Assembly: GCA_002346425.1 (NCBI GenBank)
Contig: DDZS01000006.1
Span: 1 to 16,571 of the forward strand
Direction of reading: 5' to 3'
DNA length: 16,571 nucleotides
Source of the DNA: Alphaproteobacteria bacterium UBA3002
GTDB taxonomy: Bacteria > Pseudomonadota > Alphaproteobacteria > Rickettsiales > UBA3002
Shown: positions 6,755-13,881 of the stretch, piece by piece
How positions within the stretch are numbered: position 1 is the stretch's first letter
How the letters are laid out: each line of letters begins with the position of its first letter
Made by a program: the position numbers and the translations under genes
The notes under the pieces: generated by a model
Seen by the model: only the letters and a program-made list of their open reading frames with translations
Told to the model about the DNA's origin: nothing
Databases searched by the model: none

Positions 6755-6783
6755 GGTATAGCCTAAAAGCGATTGGCGGTGAA
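6755..6783 (-). promoter_or_regulatory. Possible prfB promoter, near-leaderless
   Basis: On the minus strand, TTCACC (6783-6778), a 17-bp spacer and TATACC (6760-6755) match a housekeeping promoter moderately. The -10 ends 7 nt before the prfB ATG, and no Shine-Dalgarno sequence is present, so a leaderless prfB mRNA is possible. It overlaps the end of mrcA. Confidence 0.35.
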
Positions 6784-6786
6784 GCC

Positions 6787-9522
6787 TTAATATAATCCAC
6801 CCGTGCCGTAGTCCACCTGCGGCGGTTCTTGCCGGTTACGGTTAATGTTGTAACCGGAGGGCGGCGCGGGCGGCGTCGGCGCTTGCGCGGGTTCCGGATT
6901 CCAGCCGCGTGGATAGGGGTTTTGTTGTGGCACCTGGCGGTTGCCGGTGGAATAATCGCCACTGGGCGCTTGGCCGCGCGTGGTGTATCCGCCCTGCCCG
7001 TCGCTGCGGCGATAGACCTGTCCATCGGGATAGATATTTCGGTAATCTTCCGGGCTAATGTTATAGCGGTTGTCTTCCCACCCGGCGTAAGGATCAAAGG
7101 TTTCGTCGCTCGGCTGGCGGTACGTGGCCAGCGTCCGCTCTTCCTCTGCGCCTTCCGGCAATGGCGGCTTGTAAATCGCCTCACCAACTACGAAGACTTC
7201 CGGAATGGTGCGCGCCTGTGCATCGCCCGGATAAGGCGGCAGGCCGGTCGCGCGATTCACCTGCAACACCTGAATGCCAGGCGGCATCAGGAATTCTTTC
7301 GGCTCTTCATCTTTCAACGCCTCGGTCATCAGCTCAATAAAGCCCGGCAGCGCAACGCGTCCGCCAGTTTCCTTACCGCCTAGGCCTTTGGGCGTGTCAT
7401 AGCCAATGTAAATGCCGACGGCGATGTCCGGGCTGAAACCGATAAACCACGCATCGCGGCTATCATTGGTCGTGCCGGTTTTCCCGCCAATTGGGTGGCC
7501 GATGGCCGGGCGGGCGCGCGCCGCCGTGCCGCGGGTCGCAACCCCTTCCAGTAGGGAGATCACCTGATACGCAATGCGCGGATCGATCACGCGTTGGCGC
7601 GCATCGTCAATATGCGGCGCCACGGCTTGTTGCACCATTCCACTCGGCGGTTGCGCGCATTCCGGACACGGCCGGCTATCGGCGCGATACATCACTTCGC
7701 CATTGCGATCATGGATCCGCTCAATCAGATACGGTGACACTTTCAGTCCGCCATTGGCAATCTGCGCATAGGCATTCACCATGCTAAGCAAGGTGGTTTC
7801 ATGCGACCCGAGCACCATCGAATAATTGCGCGGCACATCGCCTTCGTAAATATCGAAGCGTTTGGCGACATTGATAATCCGCCCGATGCCGAGCATCTGC
7901 GCCAGCCGCACCGTCATCAGGTTACGTGACTTCTCTAAGCCCACCCGCAACGTGGTCGGCCCCAGATAATCGCCGCCGTAATTCTTCGGCGTCCACATCG
8001 GCAGGCCCGGGCCCTGGCTGATCGCAATCGGCTCATCCATAATAATCGTCGACGGCGTAAAGCCATTCTCTAACGCGGCCATATAGACGAAGGGCTTAAA
8101 GGCCGAACCGGGCTGACGTTTCGCCTGCGTCGCGCGGTTGAACTCATTCTTCTCGTAAGAATAGCCGCCGCTCATCGCCAGCACGCGCCCGCTTTTCACT
8201 TCTTCGACCACCATCGCGCCGTTAACTTCGGGCACCTGACCCAACGCAAATTTGCCTTCTTCCATCGGATCGGCAATCACTACATCGCCGACACTTAACG
8301 CGTCCGAAGCTTTGTTAATCGCCGGGCCGACGCTACGTCCGGCCAAATCCTTGCGCGCCCATTTCAGCTCAGCGAGCGCAATCGTCCCCGTCTTACCATC
8401 CGGCAGACCGAGCGTGGCGGTATTGGCATCGACCGCAGTAACAATCGCCAGCACCTGATCGTCGATAAGGGCCACTTCCGTGGATTCGATCACGCCTTTT
8501 AAGCCATCTTCCCAACCTTCCACACTGGTCAGATGCGTGACCGGCCCGCGATAGCCGTAACGTTGGTCATACGCGATCAGCGCATTGCGCAGCGCGCGAT
8601 CTGCCAGCACCTGCAAATCCGGCTGCACGGTGGTGTGAACACTTAAGCCCCCTTCGTAAAGCACGTTTTTGCCGAAGCGTTTCAGCAAGTCGCGACGCAC
8701 TTCTTCCGCGAAATAAGCCGCTTGAATCTGATCATGCGCGTCTTTTTCTTCCAGCTGCAATCCTGTCGCCTGCGCGCGTTGCATTTCGGCAGAACTGATA
8801 TAGCCGTCCTCATACATCCGCTCGATCACATAATTGCGTCGTTCCATCGCACGGGTCGGATTGCGGCGCGGGTTATAGGCCGAAGGCGCTTTGGGCATCG
8901 CGGCGAGCAGTGCCGCTTCTTCCGTGGTCAATTCGTCGAGCGATTTGTTGAAATAATTCATCGCCGCAGCAGCCACACCATACGCACTGTCGCCGAGATA
9001 AATTTCATTCAGATAGAGCTCTAAAATTCGCTCTTTCGTATAAACCTTGCTAATCCGGTAGGCGAGGATGGCTTCCTTGACTTTACGTTCCAGACTTTTT
9101 TCATTGGTCAGCAGAAAGTTTTTCACCACCTGCTGCGTAATCGTCGACCCGCCAACCATTGAGCGGCCACTGCCAACATTGCGCACATTTTCCCGCATCG
9201 CGCGCATGATACCGAAAATATCGACGCCCTGATGCTCGAAAAAGCTTTGGTCTTCCGCTGCCAAAAACGCCTGCCAGACATGCGGCGGCATCGCTTCAAA
9301 CGGCACATAGACGCGATGCTGAATCGCGTATTCTTCGACTAGCTTCGAATTGGCGGCATACAGCCGCGTGGTCACCGCCGGGTTATAGGCCGCCAGCTTT
9401 TCGAAACTGGGCAAGCCCTTGTTATAATAATTGAAAATCAGTATCGCTGCGATAAAGCCAAGTATCGTCAATGTCAGACCAGTCGCCCCGATCCAGACCA
9501 GAATTTTCCCCAATCGTGTCAT
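6787..9522 (-). CDS. mrcA: Penicillin-binding protein 1A, bifunctional (GT51 + transpeptidase), 911 aa
   Basis: This class A PBP polymerises glycan strands and crosslinks their peptides in the periplasm. A membrane anchor at about residues 10-31 is followed by the GT51 domain: AAEDQSFFEHQGVD (catalytic E90), GGSTITQQVVKN (124-135), RKVKEAILAYRISK and ELYLNEIYLG. An OB-like insertion region follows at roughly 320-430. The transpeptidase has SAFK (Ser473 nucleophile), SRN (532-534) and KTGT (681-684). The last ~90 residues are Pro/Gln/Asn/Tyr-rich and probably disordered. A small CPEC segment near 619-622 sits in the transpeptidase domain. I chose ATG 9522 because the longer frame to 9675 would cross the divergent promoter and the start of the 9643 gene, and residues after 9522 give the expected short cytoplasmic tail plus anchor. 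prfB follows 39 nt downstream. Confidence 0.96.
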   Translation of the reverse strand: MTRLGKILVWIGATGLTLTILGFIAAILIFNYYNKGLPSFEKLAAYNPAVTTRLYAANSKLVEEYAIQHRVYVPFEAMPPHVWQAFLAAEDQSFFEHQGVDIFGIMRAMRENVRNVGSGRSMVGGSTITQQVVKNFLLTNEKSLERKVKEAILAYRISKVYTKERILELYLNEIYLGDSAYGVAAAAMNYFNKSLDELTTEEAALLAAMPKAPSAYNPRRNPTRAMERRNYVIERMYEDGYISSAEMQRAQATGLQLEEKDAHDQIQAAYFAEEVRRDLLKRFGKNVLYEGGLSVHTTVQPDLQVLADRALRNALIAYDQRYGYRGPVTHLTSVEGWEDGLKGVIESTEVALIDDQVLAIVTAVDANTATLGLPDGKTGTIALAELKWARKDLAGRSVGPAINKASDALSVGDVVIADPMEEGKFALGQVPEVNGAMVVEEVKSGRVLAMSGGYSYEKNEFNRATQAKRQPGSAFKPFVYMAALENGFTPSTIIMDEPIAISQGPGLPMWTPKNYGGDYLGPTTLRVGLEKSRNLMTVRLAQMLGIGRIINVAKRFDIYEGDVPRNYSMVLGSHETTLLSMVNAYAQIANGGLKVSPYLIERIHDRNGEVMYRADSRPCPECAQPPSGMVQQAVAPHIDDARQRVIDPRIAYQVISLLEGVATRGTAARARPAIGHPIGGKTGTTNDSRDAWFIGFSPDIAVGIYIGYDTPKGLGGKETGGRVALPGFIELMTEALKDEEPKEFLMPPGIQVLQVNRATGLPPYPGDAQARTIPEVFVVGEAIYKPPLPEGAEEERTLATYRQPSDETFDPYAGWEDNRYNISPEDYRNIYPDGQVYRRSDGQGGYTTRGQAPSGDYSTGNRQVPQQNPYPRGWNPEPAQAPTPPAPPSGYNINRNRQEPPQVDYGTGGLY

Positions 9523-9575
9523 GCTGCGCGTGTTGTAGCAAAATAGTAGGAAAAGTCGAGGGGGAAGAAGTCTTA

Positions 9576-9609
9576 TTGTCACGAAATTGACATCATTCCC
9601 TGCTACATA
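9576..9609 (+). promoter_or_regulatory. Pho-box-like promoter (11-bp class) of the 9643 gene
   Basis: TTGTCAC (9576-9582) and TTGACAT (9587-9593) repeat with an 11-bp period and a GAAA linker. TACATA (9604-9609) lies 11 bp after the second core. The predicted start near 9616 gives a leader of about 27 nt with AAGAGA ahead of ATG 9643. Because TGTCA and TGACA are reverse complements, this box also reads partly as a repeat towards mrcA, but no matching -10 is evident there. Confidence 0.6.
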
Positions 9610-9642
9610 ATGAAGATCGTTGTAAATAAAGAAAGAGAATCC

Positions 9643-9963
9643 ATGCGAGACAACTCGGCAACCGACAACACCCAAGCGGAAATAGCGCGTTTAAAAGACA
9701 TGCTGAAAGACATGAATGGCAAGCATGATAAGGTTACCAAAGGCCCGCGCTTCCCCCGTGACCAGAAGCAGGAAATCTATGGTCTGGCGTTAGAGGGAGA
9801 TGAGAAAGCATTCGCACAAATTAAAGATTGCGAAGGTGGATTGAGCGTCTCATCATTCCGTCATTATGCTTATAATCGCCTGGATGAGTTAGAACCGCAG
9901 AAGAAATTCAGTAATCTTAGAGATACCCAGCGCTCGCCCTCCAATAGAGGAATCGCGCGATAA
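9643..9963 (+). CDS. Small charged hypothetical protein, 106 aa
   Basis: No family is recognised. The protein is strongly hydrophilic: an N-terminal helical, Lys/Asp-rich segment (AEIARLKDMLKDMNGKHDKVTKG), a possibly folded middle part (EIYGLALEGDEKAFAQIKDCEGGLSVSSFRHYAYNRLDEL) and a basic Arg/Ser tail. There is no signal peptide or membrane segment. The middle could be a small helical, possibly nucleic-acid-binding, domain, but that is only an impression. ATG 9643 is preferred over the in-frame ATG at 9610, because 9610 overlaps the -10 TACATA and 9643 has AAGAGA at suitable spacing. It is divergent from mrcA and starts a run of three unknown + strand genes. Confidence 0.65.
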   Translation: MRDNSATDNTQAEIARLKDMLKDMNGKHDKVTKGPRFPRDQKQEIYGLALEGDEKAFAQIKDCEGGLSVSSFRHYAYNRLDELEPQKKFSNLRDTQRSPSNRGIAR

Positions 9964-9985
9964 TCGCTTTCTTCACCACCCTCTA

Positions 9986-10030
9986 TCTTCACATAAATGT
10001 CATGTTTCTCTTAAATAGGCTTGCTATAAT
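9986..10030 (+). promoter_or_regulatory. Pho-box-like promoter (22-bp class) of the 10043 gene
   Basis: TCTTCAC (9986-9992) and ATGTCAT (9997-10003) repeat with an 11-bp period. A perfect TATAAT (10025-10030) lies 22 bp after the second core. ATG 10043 is 12 nt after the -10, so the leader would be only about 6 nt and no Shine-Dalgarno sequence fits. The first heptamer is weak, but the -10 and spacing match the other boxes. Confidence 0.55.
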
Positions 10031-10042
10031 GGATAGTGAAAT

Positions 10043-10747
10043 ATGGTAGATTATAACACATTACCGGCTGACCTACAGCCCCCGACCCGCGGAGAGAAAA
10101 TCGCGGAGAGCCTGCGTTCGGCTGGCCATAAGGTCGCGGCAACCCCGTTACTTAGCTTGCTGGGCATCGGCACATTGCTGACCGCAGCGGCTACGGTGGT
10201 CGATACGGTGGATGGGTTTATCAGCAAAAGTTTTTCCGATGGCGTGCGCAACGGTGTCAGCGGCGCGGTGGATACCGCGGCGACAAGCGTTGTCGGTGCT
10301 TCCGGCTTACTGAGCATCGCGCTCTACCCGGTGAACTGGATGGTCACGCTATCTAACCCGAATATGGATTCGATTCCTGAATTATTGCGCAAAGGCACAG
10401 ATTCGGTGCTGAAAAATATTTTACCTGCCAGCAAGGGCCTACCGCAAATGGACCCGGTGCAAATGGCCAGCGCACGCAACGCTGCGATGTTTGGCGCCGC
10501 TCCGGCGATGCCTTTAGCGACAGCCCCAGCAGGAGTGGGTTATGCCCAAGGCCTGCCACAACCGCAAATTGGCCTCCCGTCTAACCCGGCCGCCAATATG
10601 CCTGAGAATTACTGGACCGACCGCACTTCGCAACAACGCGGTCAGGATGCGCAGCAGATGCGGGAGAGTTTCACTAAAGGTAATATGGAAGAAGTCCGCG
10701 CATACCACGCGGCAAACCGCGACCAGCAACAGCTGGGAGCGTCATAA
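10043..10747 (+). CDS. Hypothetical protein with two hydrophobic segments, 234 aa
   Basis: I do not recognise this family. A short charged N-terminus (residues 1-30) is followed by hydrophobic, Ala/Gly/Val-rich segments at about 31-55 (AATPLLSLLGIGTLLTAAATVV) and 75-102 (TAATSVVGASGLLSIALYPVNW), which could be two membrane helices forming a hairpin. The remainder is Pro/Ala/Met-rich (GAAPAMPLATAPAG) and ends in a charged Gln-rich helix (DAQQMRESF, HAANRDQQQL). There is no cleavable signal peptide. The gene has its own Pho-box-like promoter with a very short leader, and its stop codon overlaps a further box that precedes the next gene. Membrane localisation is an inference from composition. 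Confidence 0.7.
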   Translation: MVDYNTLPADLQPPTRGEKIAESLRSAGHKVAATPLLSLLGIGTLLTAAATVVDTVDGFISKSFSDGVRNGVSGAVDTAATSVVGASGLLSIALYPVNWMVTLSNPNMDSIPELLRKGTDSVLKNILPASKGLPQMDPVQMASARNAAMFGAAPAMPLATAPAGVGYAQGLPQPQIGLPSNPAANMPENYWTDRTSQQRGQDAQQMRESFTKGNMEEVRAYHAANRDQQQLGAS

Positions 10748-10756
10748 AAGTTTCAC
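10739..10756 (+). promoter_or_regulatory. Isolated Pho-box-like repeat before the 10783 gene
   Basis: GCGTCAT (10739-10745) and GTTTCAC (10750-10756) repeat with an 11-bp period and an AAAA linker, close to the PhoB consensus, and overlap the stop codon of the preceding gene. No convincing -10 is found at 11 or 22 bp (the sequences there are GTGACA and GCAACA), so promoter activity is uncertain. Translation of the next gene is explained by AGGAT seven nt upstream of ATG 10783. Confidence 0.4.
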
Positions 10757-10782
10757 ATAAAAGGAAGTGACAGGATAGCAAC

Positions 10783-11316
10783 ATGCCAACTATAGACACC
10801 ACACCACAAGGAGTGAAGCTGATGCCGCCGATGGCAGAGTTGGAACAGAATTATTACGAGATTACCGAACTGTATGATCTAGCGGAAGAGCTGGTCGACA
10901 CGGTCGAACTATCGGAACAGCCGGAAGCGCAATTGGCGCTGGTCGAGCCGTTAATCAACGATGTCGAAGAAGCGGCGGATATTTTGTCGGAAGAATATAT
11001 CGTGATCGCGGAACAACAGGGCAAATCGGTGAACAAAAAACGCATCGAAGGTGCGCTGCGTAAACTCTACACCGCGCTGGATGCGTATAATAAAAAAGTA
11101 ACGGCCCATGTGGGCGATGCCGTCGAAGGCTTCCGCAATGCGGCAGACCCGATCGTTAAAAAAATCCTGCGTCAGCTGGAAAGCGTCGTTGCGGCCTTCA
11201 TCGATTTCGTTGATCTGTCGCTAAGCCGTATCATGTCGGTCTCCCACGCGGAAGAACTCAAGCGTCGTCAGGAAAAAATCGCGATGATGCTGCACCAAAT
11301 CGGCCAAGGCGCATAA
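10783..11316 (+). CDS. All-helical acidic hypothetical protein, 177 aa
   Basis: No known family is recognised. The sequence is almost entirely helix-forming, with regular spacing of hydrophobic residues (YYEITELYDLAEELVDTVEL, KKILRQLESVVAAFIDFVDL), suggesting a helical bundle or coiled coil. The first ~90 residues are very acidic, the middle is basic (KSVNKKRIEGALRKLYTALDAYNKK) and the end is amphipathic (HAEELKRRQEKIAMMLHQIG). It has no signal peptide and no clear membrane segment. ATG 10783 has AGGAT seven nt upstream. It lies 35 nt after the 10043 gene, so co-transcription with it is possible. Its stop is only 3 nt from the stop of the convergent prepilin gene. Confidence 0.7.
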   Translation: MPTIDTTPQGVKLMPPMAELEQNYYEITELYDLAEELVDTVELSEQPEAQLALVEPLINDVEEAADILSEEYIVIAEQQGKSVNKKRIEGALRKLYTALDAYNKKVTAHVGDAVEGFRNAADPIVKKILRQLESVVAAFIDFVDLSLSRIMSVSHAEELKRRQEKIAMMLHQIGQGA

Positions 11317-11319
11317 GCG

Positions 11320-12108
11320 TTACTGAATCCCTATATCTACATTACAGACACGGTCTTTGACCGCCATGTTATACGTGGCTGTCACAGTGTCAGAGGTGGT
11401 GCAATTCGGGTGCCAGGTTCCGGTCGTTTTATAGCTAAAGACCCGCCCGGTGACAGGTGATCCGTCATCCAGTTTCGAATCAATATTCCACGCTTCTTCC
11501 GGCAATAGAATTTTTTGCCCATTGGCGGAAAGTCCAAGCTGCATTGCATAGGCATATTGCCGCGCGAAATAATTCGGGTGGGCGTTATTGCGGGCGTCGA
11601 CATTGACCGAGGCGGCATACCAGCTACTATTAGAGACACCCGTTTCAGGCTGATTGACCCCGGTTGCCGGACCAAATGCTCCTGTAGTCGCGGTTAGGCC
11701 AGTATAACTACCCTCAATTAATCCCGCATTCGCCAGATGCAGCCAGTAATGGTAACGTTCATAGCCCGTATCGGAATAGGCCATCGATTTATTCACATAG
11801 CCATCACCATCGCCATTACAGGTCGCTTTGTTATCCGGGCTGGCTGTCGCGATGCAGGTGCTTTGGGTTCCATGGATCGCGCCCCAGAACTGGGTCGCAT
11901 TTTTTAAATCGCCGGGTAGCCCAAGATATTTATCGCGAAAGGCATGCGCACCGGAATTAATACGCTCGGACGAGGTCGCGATTTTGCGTATCTCTGCCGC
12001 GCGCATCAGCGCTTGTCCGGTCAGAATACCGCCGACCAGCAGCCCCAATATCACCAGCACGATCGATAATTCGACCAGACTGAAACCGGAGCGTGGGGAA
12101 GTGGACAT
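11320..12108 (-). CDS. Type IV prepilin-like protein, 262 aa
   Basis: The N-terminus STSPRSG/FSLVELSIVLVILGLLVGG is a class III (type IV pilin/pseudopilin) signal: prepilin peptidase should cut after Gly8 and methylate the new Phe1, with Glu at mature position 5. The hydrophobic helix then anchors the protein in the inner membrane until assembly into a filament. The conserved body RDKYLGLPGDLKNATQFWG, an Asp/Gly loop (CNGDGDGYVNK), HYWLHLANAGLIEGSYTG and PEEAWNIDSKLDDG is shared with the 15604 gene, defining one paralog family. Several Cys residues could form disulfides. ATG 12108 is preferred over 12129 because it leaves the usual short leader, with AGGGTAGAG just upstream. No pilus assembly genes are nearby, so pilus versus secretion-pseudopilin function is open. 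Confidence 0.85.
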   Translation of the reverse strand: MSTSPRSGFSLVELSIVLVILGLLVGGILTGQALMRAAEIRKIATSSERINSGAHAFRDKYLGLPGDLKNATQFWGAIHGTQSTCIATASPDNKATCNGDGDGYVNKSMAYSDTGYERYHYWLHLANAGLIEGSYTGLTATTGAFGPATGVNQPETGVSNSSWYAASVNVDARNNAHPNYFARQYAYAMQLGLSANGQKILLPEEAWNIDSKLDDGSPVTGRVFSYKTTGTWHPNCTTSDTVTATYNMAVKDRVCNVDIGIQ

Positions 12109-12208
12109 AATCTCTACCCTATCAAGCAATGCTTAACAAAGCGCTAAGAGTCGGTGGCATTTTAGGAAATTGCTTGCCATCACCGCGATATCTGCCACCA
12201 TTCTGTCT

Positions 12209-12517
12209 ATGACTCCGTTGGAAGTGATCGATATTGGCCGTGATGCGCTGATCGTGCTGATGCAGGTAGCCGCGCCTTCCATGGCCGTGGCGCTGATCGT
12301 CGGTTTGGCCATCGCCCTGTTTCAGGCTCTCACACAGATTCAGGAGATGACGCTGACCTTCGTGCCAAAAATTCTGGCGATTTTCGTGACCCTGATGATC
12401 ACACTGCCCTTCATGTTCGAAGCGTTGAACGACTTTCAGGAACGCCTGATGGAAAAGATCGTCGATCAGGATAAAATCGCCGATATTCCGATTATTCCCG
12501 AAAAAGATCAGCAGTAG
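12209..12517 (+). CDS. fliQ: Flagellar export apparatus protein FliQ, 102 aa
   Basis: FliQ is a two-helix inner-membrane component that packs with FliP and FliR in the flagellar type III export gate. The sequence MTPLEVIDIGRDALIVLM aligns with the usual FliQ start, and ALFQALTQIQEMTLTFVPKILA is the family signature (QA.TQI.E.TL.F.PK). Two membrane helices span about residues 15-40 and 50-75. I chose ATG 12209, not the frame-opening ATG at 12170, because it gives the canonical N-terminus. The C-terminus carries a ~13-residue hydrophilic extension beyond the typical ~89 aa. fliR follows after 5 nt, so the two are coupled. fliP is not in the window, and upstream is a divergent prepilin gene. Confidence 0.95.
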   Translation: MTPLEVIDIGRDALIVLMQVAAPSMAVALIVGLAIALFQALTQIQEMTLTFVPKILAIFVTLMITLPFMFEALNDFQERLMEKIVDQDKIADIPIIPEKDQQ

Positions 12518-12522
12518 CCCTT

Positions 12523-13299
12523 ATGTTGCCCCCTTCTTTTCTCGAGCAATTCGTTGTAGGCGAGGTTTTCGCCTATCTGATGATTTTTGCGCGGGTTGGG
12601 GCGGCAATAATGATCATGCCGGGGATTGGCGAGAGCTATGTTTCGCCGCGCATTCGACTTAGCTTTGCCCTTGCCTTTGCCTTGGTGTTAACCCCGGCAT
12701 TTAGCCAATACATCCCCGACCCCAGCGATGAATTCCTTCAAACCGTGCTATTGCTCGCTGGGGAAATCACCACGGGTTTCTTCATCGGCCTCATCTCGCG
12801 GATGTTGTTTTCAACGCTGCACATCACCGGAACCATCATCGCCTATCAAAGCTCGCTGGCGATGGCGGCGATGTTCGACACGACGCAAAATGCGCAAAGT
12901 ACGGTGATCGGTAACTTCCTGACTATCATTGCCCTGATTGTGATCTTCGCGCTTGATATCCATCATGTGATGCTTGCCGGTGTGGCGGATAGCTATATCC
13001 TTTTCCCGCCCGGTGAATTTGCCCCGACGCAGGATATGGCTGATTTTCTGGCCCGCACTTTGGGAACGGCGTTCCTGATCGCCTTCCAACTTTCGGCCGC
13101 ACATATCACCTTCTCGCTGATCTTCTACGTTGGCGCAGGCGTTTTGGCGCGCTTGATGCCGACCATGCAGGTCTTTTTCGTCCTGATGCCCGCGCAAATC
13201 GCGGTCGGCTTTTTCCTACTCATGGCGCTGCTACAATCGATCATGCTGGTCTATGCCGGCTATGTCGAAGACACGCTCATTTCCTTCATGGATTATTAA
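12523..13299 (+). CDS. fliR: Flagellar export apparatus protein FliR, 258 aa
   Basis: FliR is the integral-membrane export-gate subunit that assembles with FliP and FliQ into the core complex through which rod, hook and filament proteins pass. The sequence has the family pattern: an N-terminal FARVGAAIMIMPGIGESYVSPRIRL, then EITTGFFIGLISRMLFSTLHITGTIIAYQSSLAMAAMFD and a C-terminal LMPTMQVFFVLMPAQIAVGF. About six hydrophobic helices are visible and length is normal. It starts 5 nt after fliQ without a clear Shine-Dalgarno sequence, consistent with coupling. The usual partner flhB does not follow directly; two receiver-like genes intervene, and the first begins 51 nt after this stop. Confidence 0.95.
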   Translation: MLPPSFLEQFVVGEVFAYLMIFARVGAAIMIMPGIGESYVSPRIRLSFALAFALVLTPAFSQYIPDPSDEFLQTVLLLAGEITTGFFIGLISRMLFSTLHITGTIIAYQSSLAMAAMFDTTQNAQSTVIGNFLTIIALIVIFALDIHHVMLAGVADSYILFPPGEFAPTQDMADFLARTLGTAFLIAFQLSAAHITFSLIFYVGAGVLARLMPTMQVFFVLMPAQIAVGFFLLMALLQSIMLVYAGYVEDTLISFMDY

Positions 13300-13344
13300 A
13301 TTTCATTAAACTGTCACGCACACATTCTGTGTTTCGTGTATCAC
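13300..13344 (+). promoter_or_regulatory. Pho-box-like promoter (22-bp class) of the 13351 gene
   Basis: ATTTCAT (13300-13306) and CTGTCAC (13311-13317) repeat with an 11-bp period and a TAAA linker, starting directly after the fliR stop. TATCAC (13339-13344) lies 22 bp after the second core and 6 nt (TTAACT) before ATG 13351, so the mRNA should be leaderless. The whole 51-bp gap is matched in length and layout by the gap before the next gene. Confidence 0.6.
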
Positions 13345-13350
13345 TTAACT

Positions 13351-13830
13351 ATGACCAATTGGCGTGATACAGTAAAGGTAAAGACGGAGCCCAAACCGTT
13401 CGTAACACTCATTAGCAACGACGATCCGCTCGCTGGGAAGCTCACTGCTTATTTTGAGCGCGAGGGCTGTGTGGTAAATGATTATCGCAATCCGCTGGAT
13501 GCGATGGGCGAAATCCGCACGCATTCGCGCAGACAAACGCCCTTTCCTGCCTGTGTGGTCGCGTCATATCCCTTGTCTCCTCATCATACGGAAGACATTT
13601 TCCGCGATTTGAAACTGCGAGGTATTCCGCTGATTTGCATTTACACTGGTAGCGAACCACAGCTGAAAAAAGATGCCTCGCCCACGCTAATGCTCGATCG
13701 CGAGACAATGATCAGCACGATCAATCCGACGCAACAACACACCCCACAAGCGCAGCTCCTGCATGATTATGTGGAAGAGTATAAAGAAACGTGGCGGCAA
13801 ACGACTTCACCCAAATTACTAAAGTTATAG
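13351..13830 (+). CDS. Pseudo-receiver-like protein 1, 159 aa
   Basis: The fold pattern resembles a response-regulator receiver: strand FVTLIS followed by NDDP at residues 23-26 (receivers have an acidic pair here), a helix LAGKLTAYFEREG, strand VNDYRNPLDAM, strand ACVVAS (67-72) and strand IPLICIYTGS (92-101), which ends with the Thr/Ser typical of strand 4. The phosphoacceptor Asp expected at the end of strand 3 is replaced by Ala/Ser, so phosphotransfer is unlikely. There is no output domain, only a helical tail. It is a paralog of the next gene. ATG 13351 is chosen over the frame-opening GTG at 13336 because of the -10 six nt upstream. Its position between fliR and flhB suggests a motility link, but operon placement alone does not prove it. 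The receiver assignment is an inference from pattern. Confidence 0.6.
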   Translation: MTNWRDTVKVKTEPKPFVTLISNDDPLAGKLTAYFEREGCVVNDYRNPLDAMGEIRTHSRRQTPFPACVVASYPLSPHHTEDIFRDLKLRGIPLICIYTGSEPQLKKDASPTLMLDRETMISTINPTQQHTPQAQLLHDYVEEYKETWRQTTSPKLLKL

Positions 13831-13875
13831 TTTTCATAGAATTGTCACACACAGGCCGAGTGCAAAGGGTACATT
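13831..13875 (+). promoter_or_regulatory. Pho-box-like promoter (22-bp class) of the 13882 gene
   Basis: TTTTCAT (13831-13837) and TTGTCAC (13842-13848) repeat with an 11-bp period, beginning directly after the preceding stop. TACATT (13870-13875) lies 22 bp after the second core and 6 nt (AACTCT) before ATG 13882: the same geometry as the promoter at 13300, with 18 of the first 23 bases identical. A leaderless mRNA is predicted. Confidence 0.6.
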
Positions 13876-13881
13876 AACTCT

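Noticed and set aside
9523..9675. Longer N-terminus for PBP1A starting at 9675
   Set aside because: It would translate through the divergent promoter and the start of the 9643 gene; ATG 9522 gives the normal short cytoplasmic tail and membrane anchor.
516..13875. The TGTCA repeats as sigma-54, CtrA or EcfG-type promoters
   Set aside because: There is no GG-N10-GC, no TTAA-N7-TTAA and no GGAAC-N16/17-CGTT pattern; the 11-bp direct repeat fits a PhoB/OmpR-type operator instead.
516..13875. CRISPR array or mobile element explaining the recurrent motif
   Set aside because: The copies are short, each tied to a gene start, without spacers of uniform size, terminal inverted repeats or a transposase.
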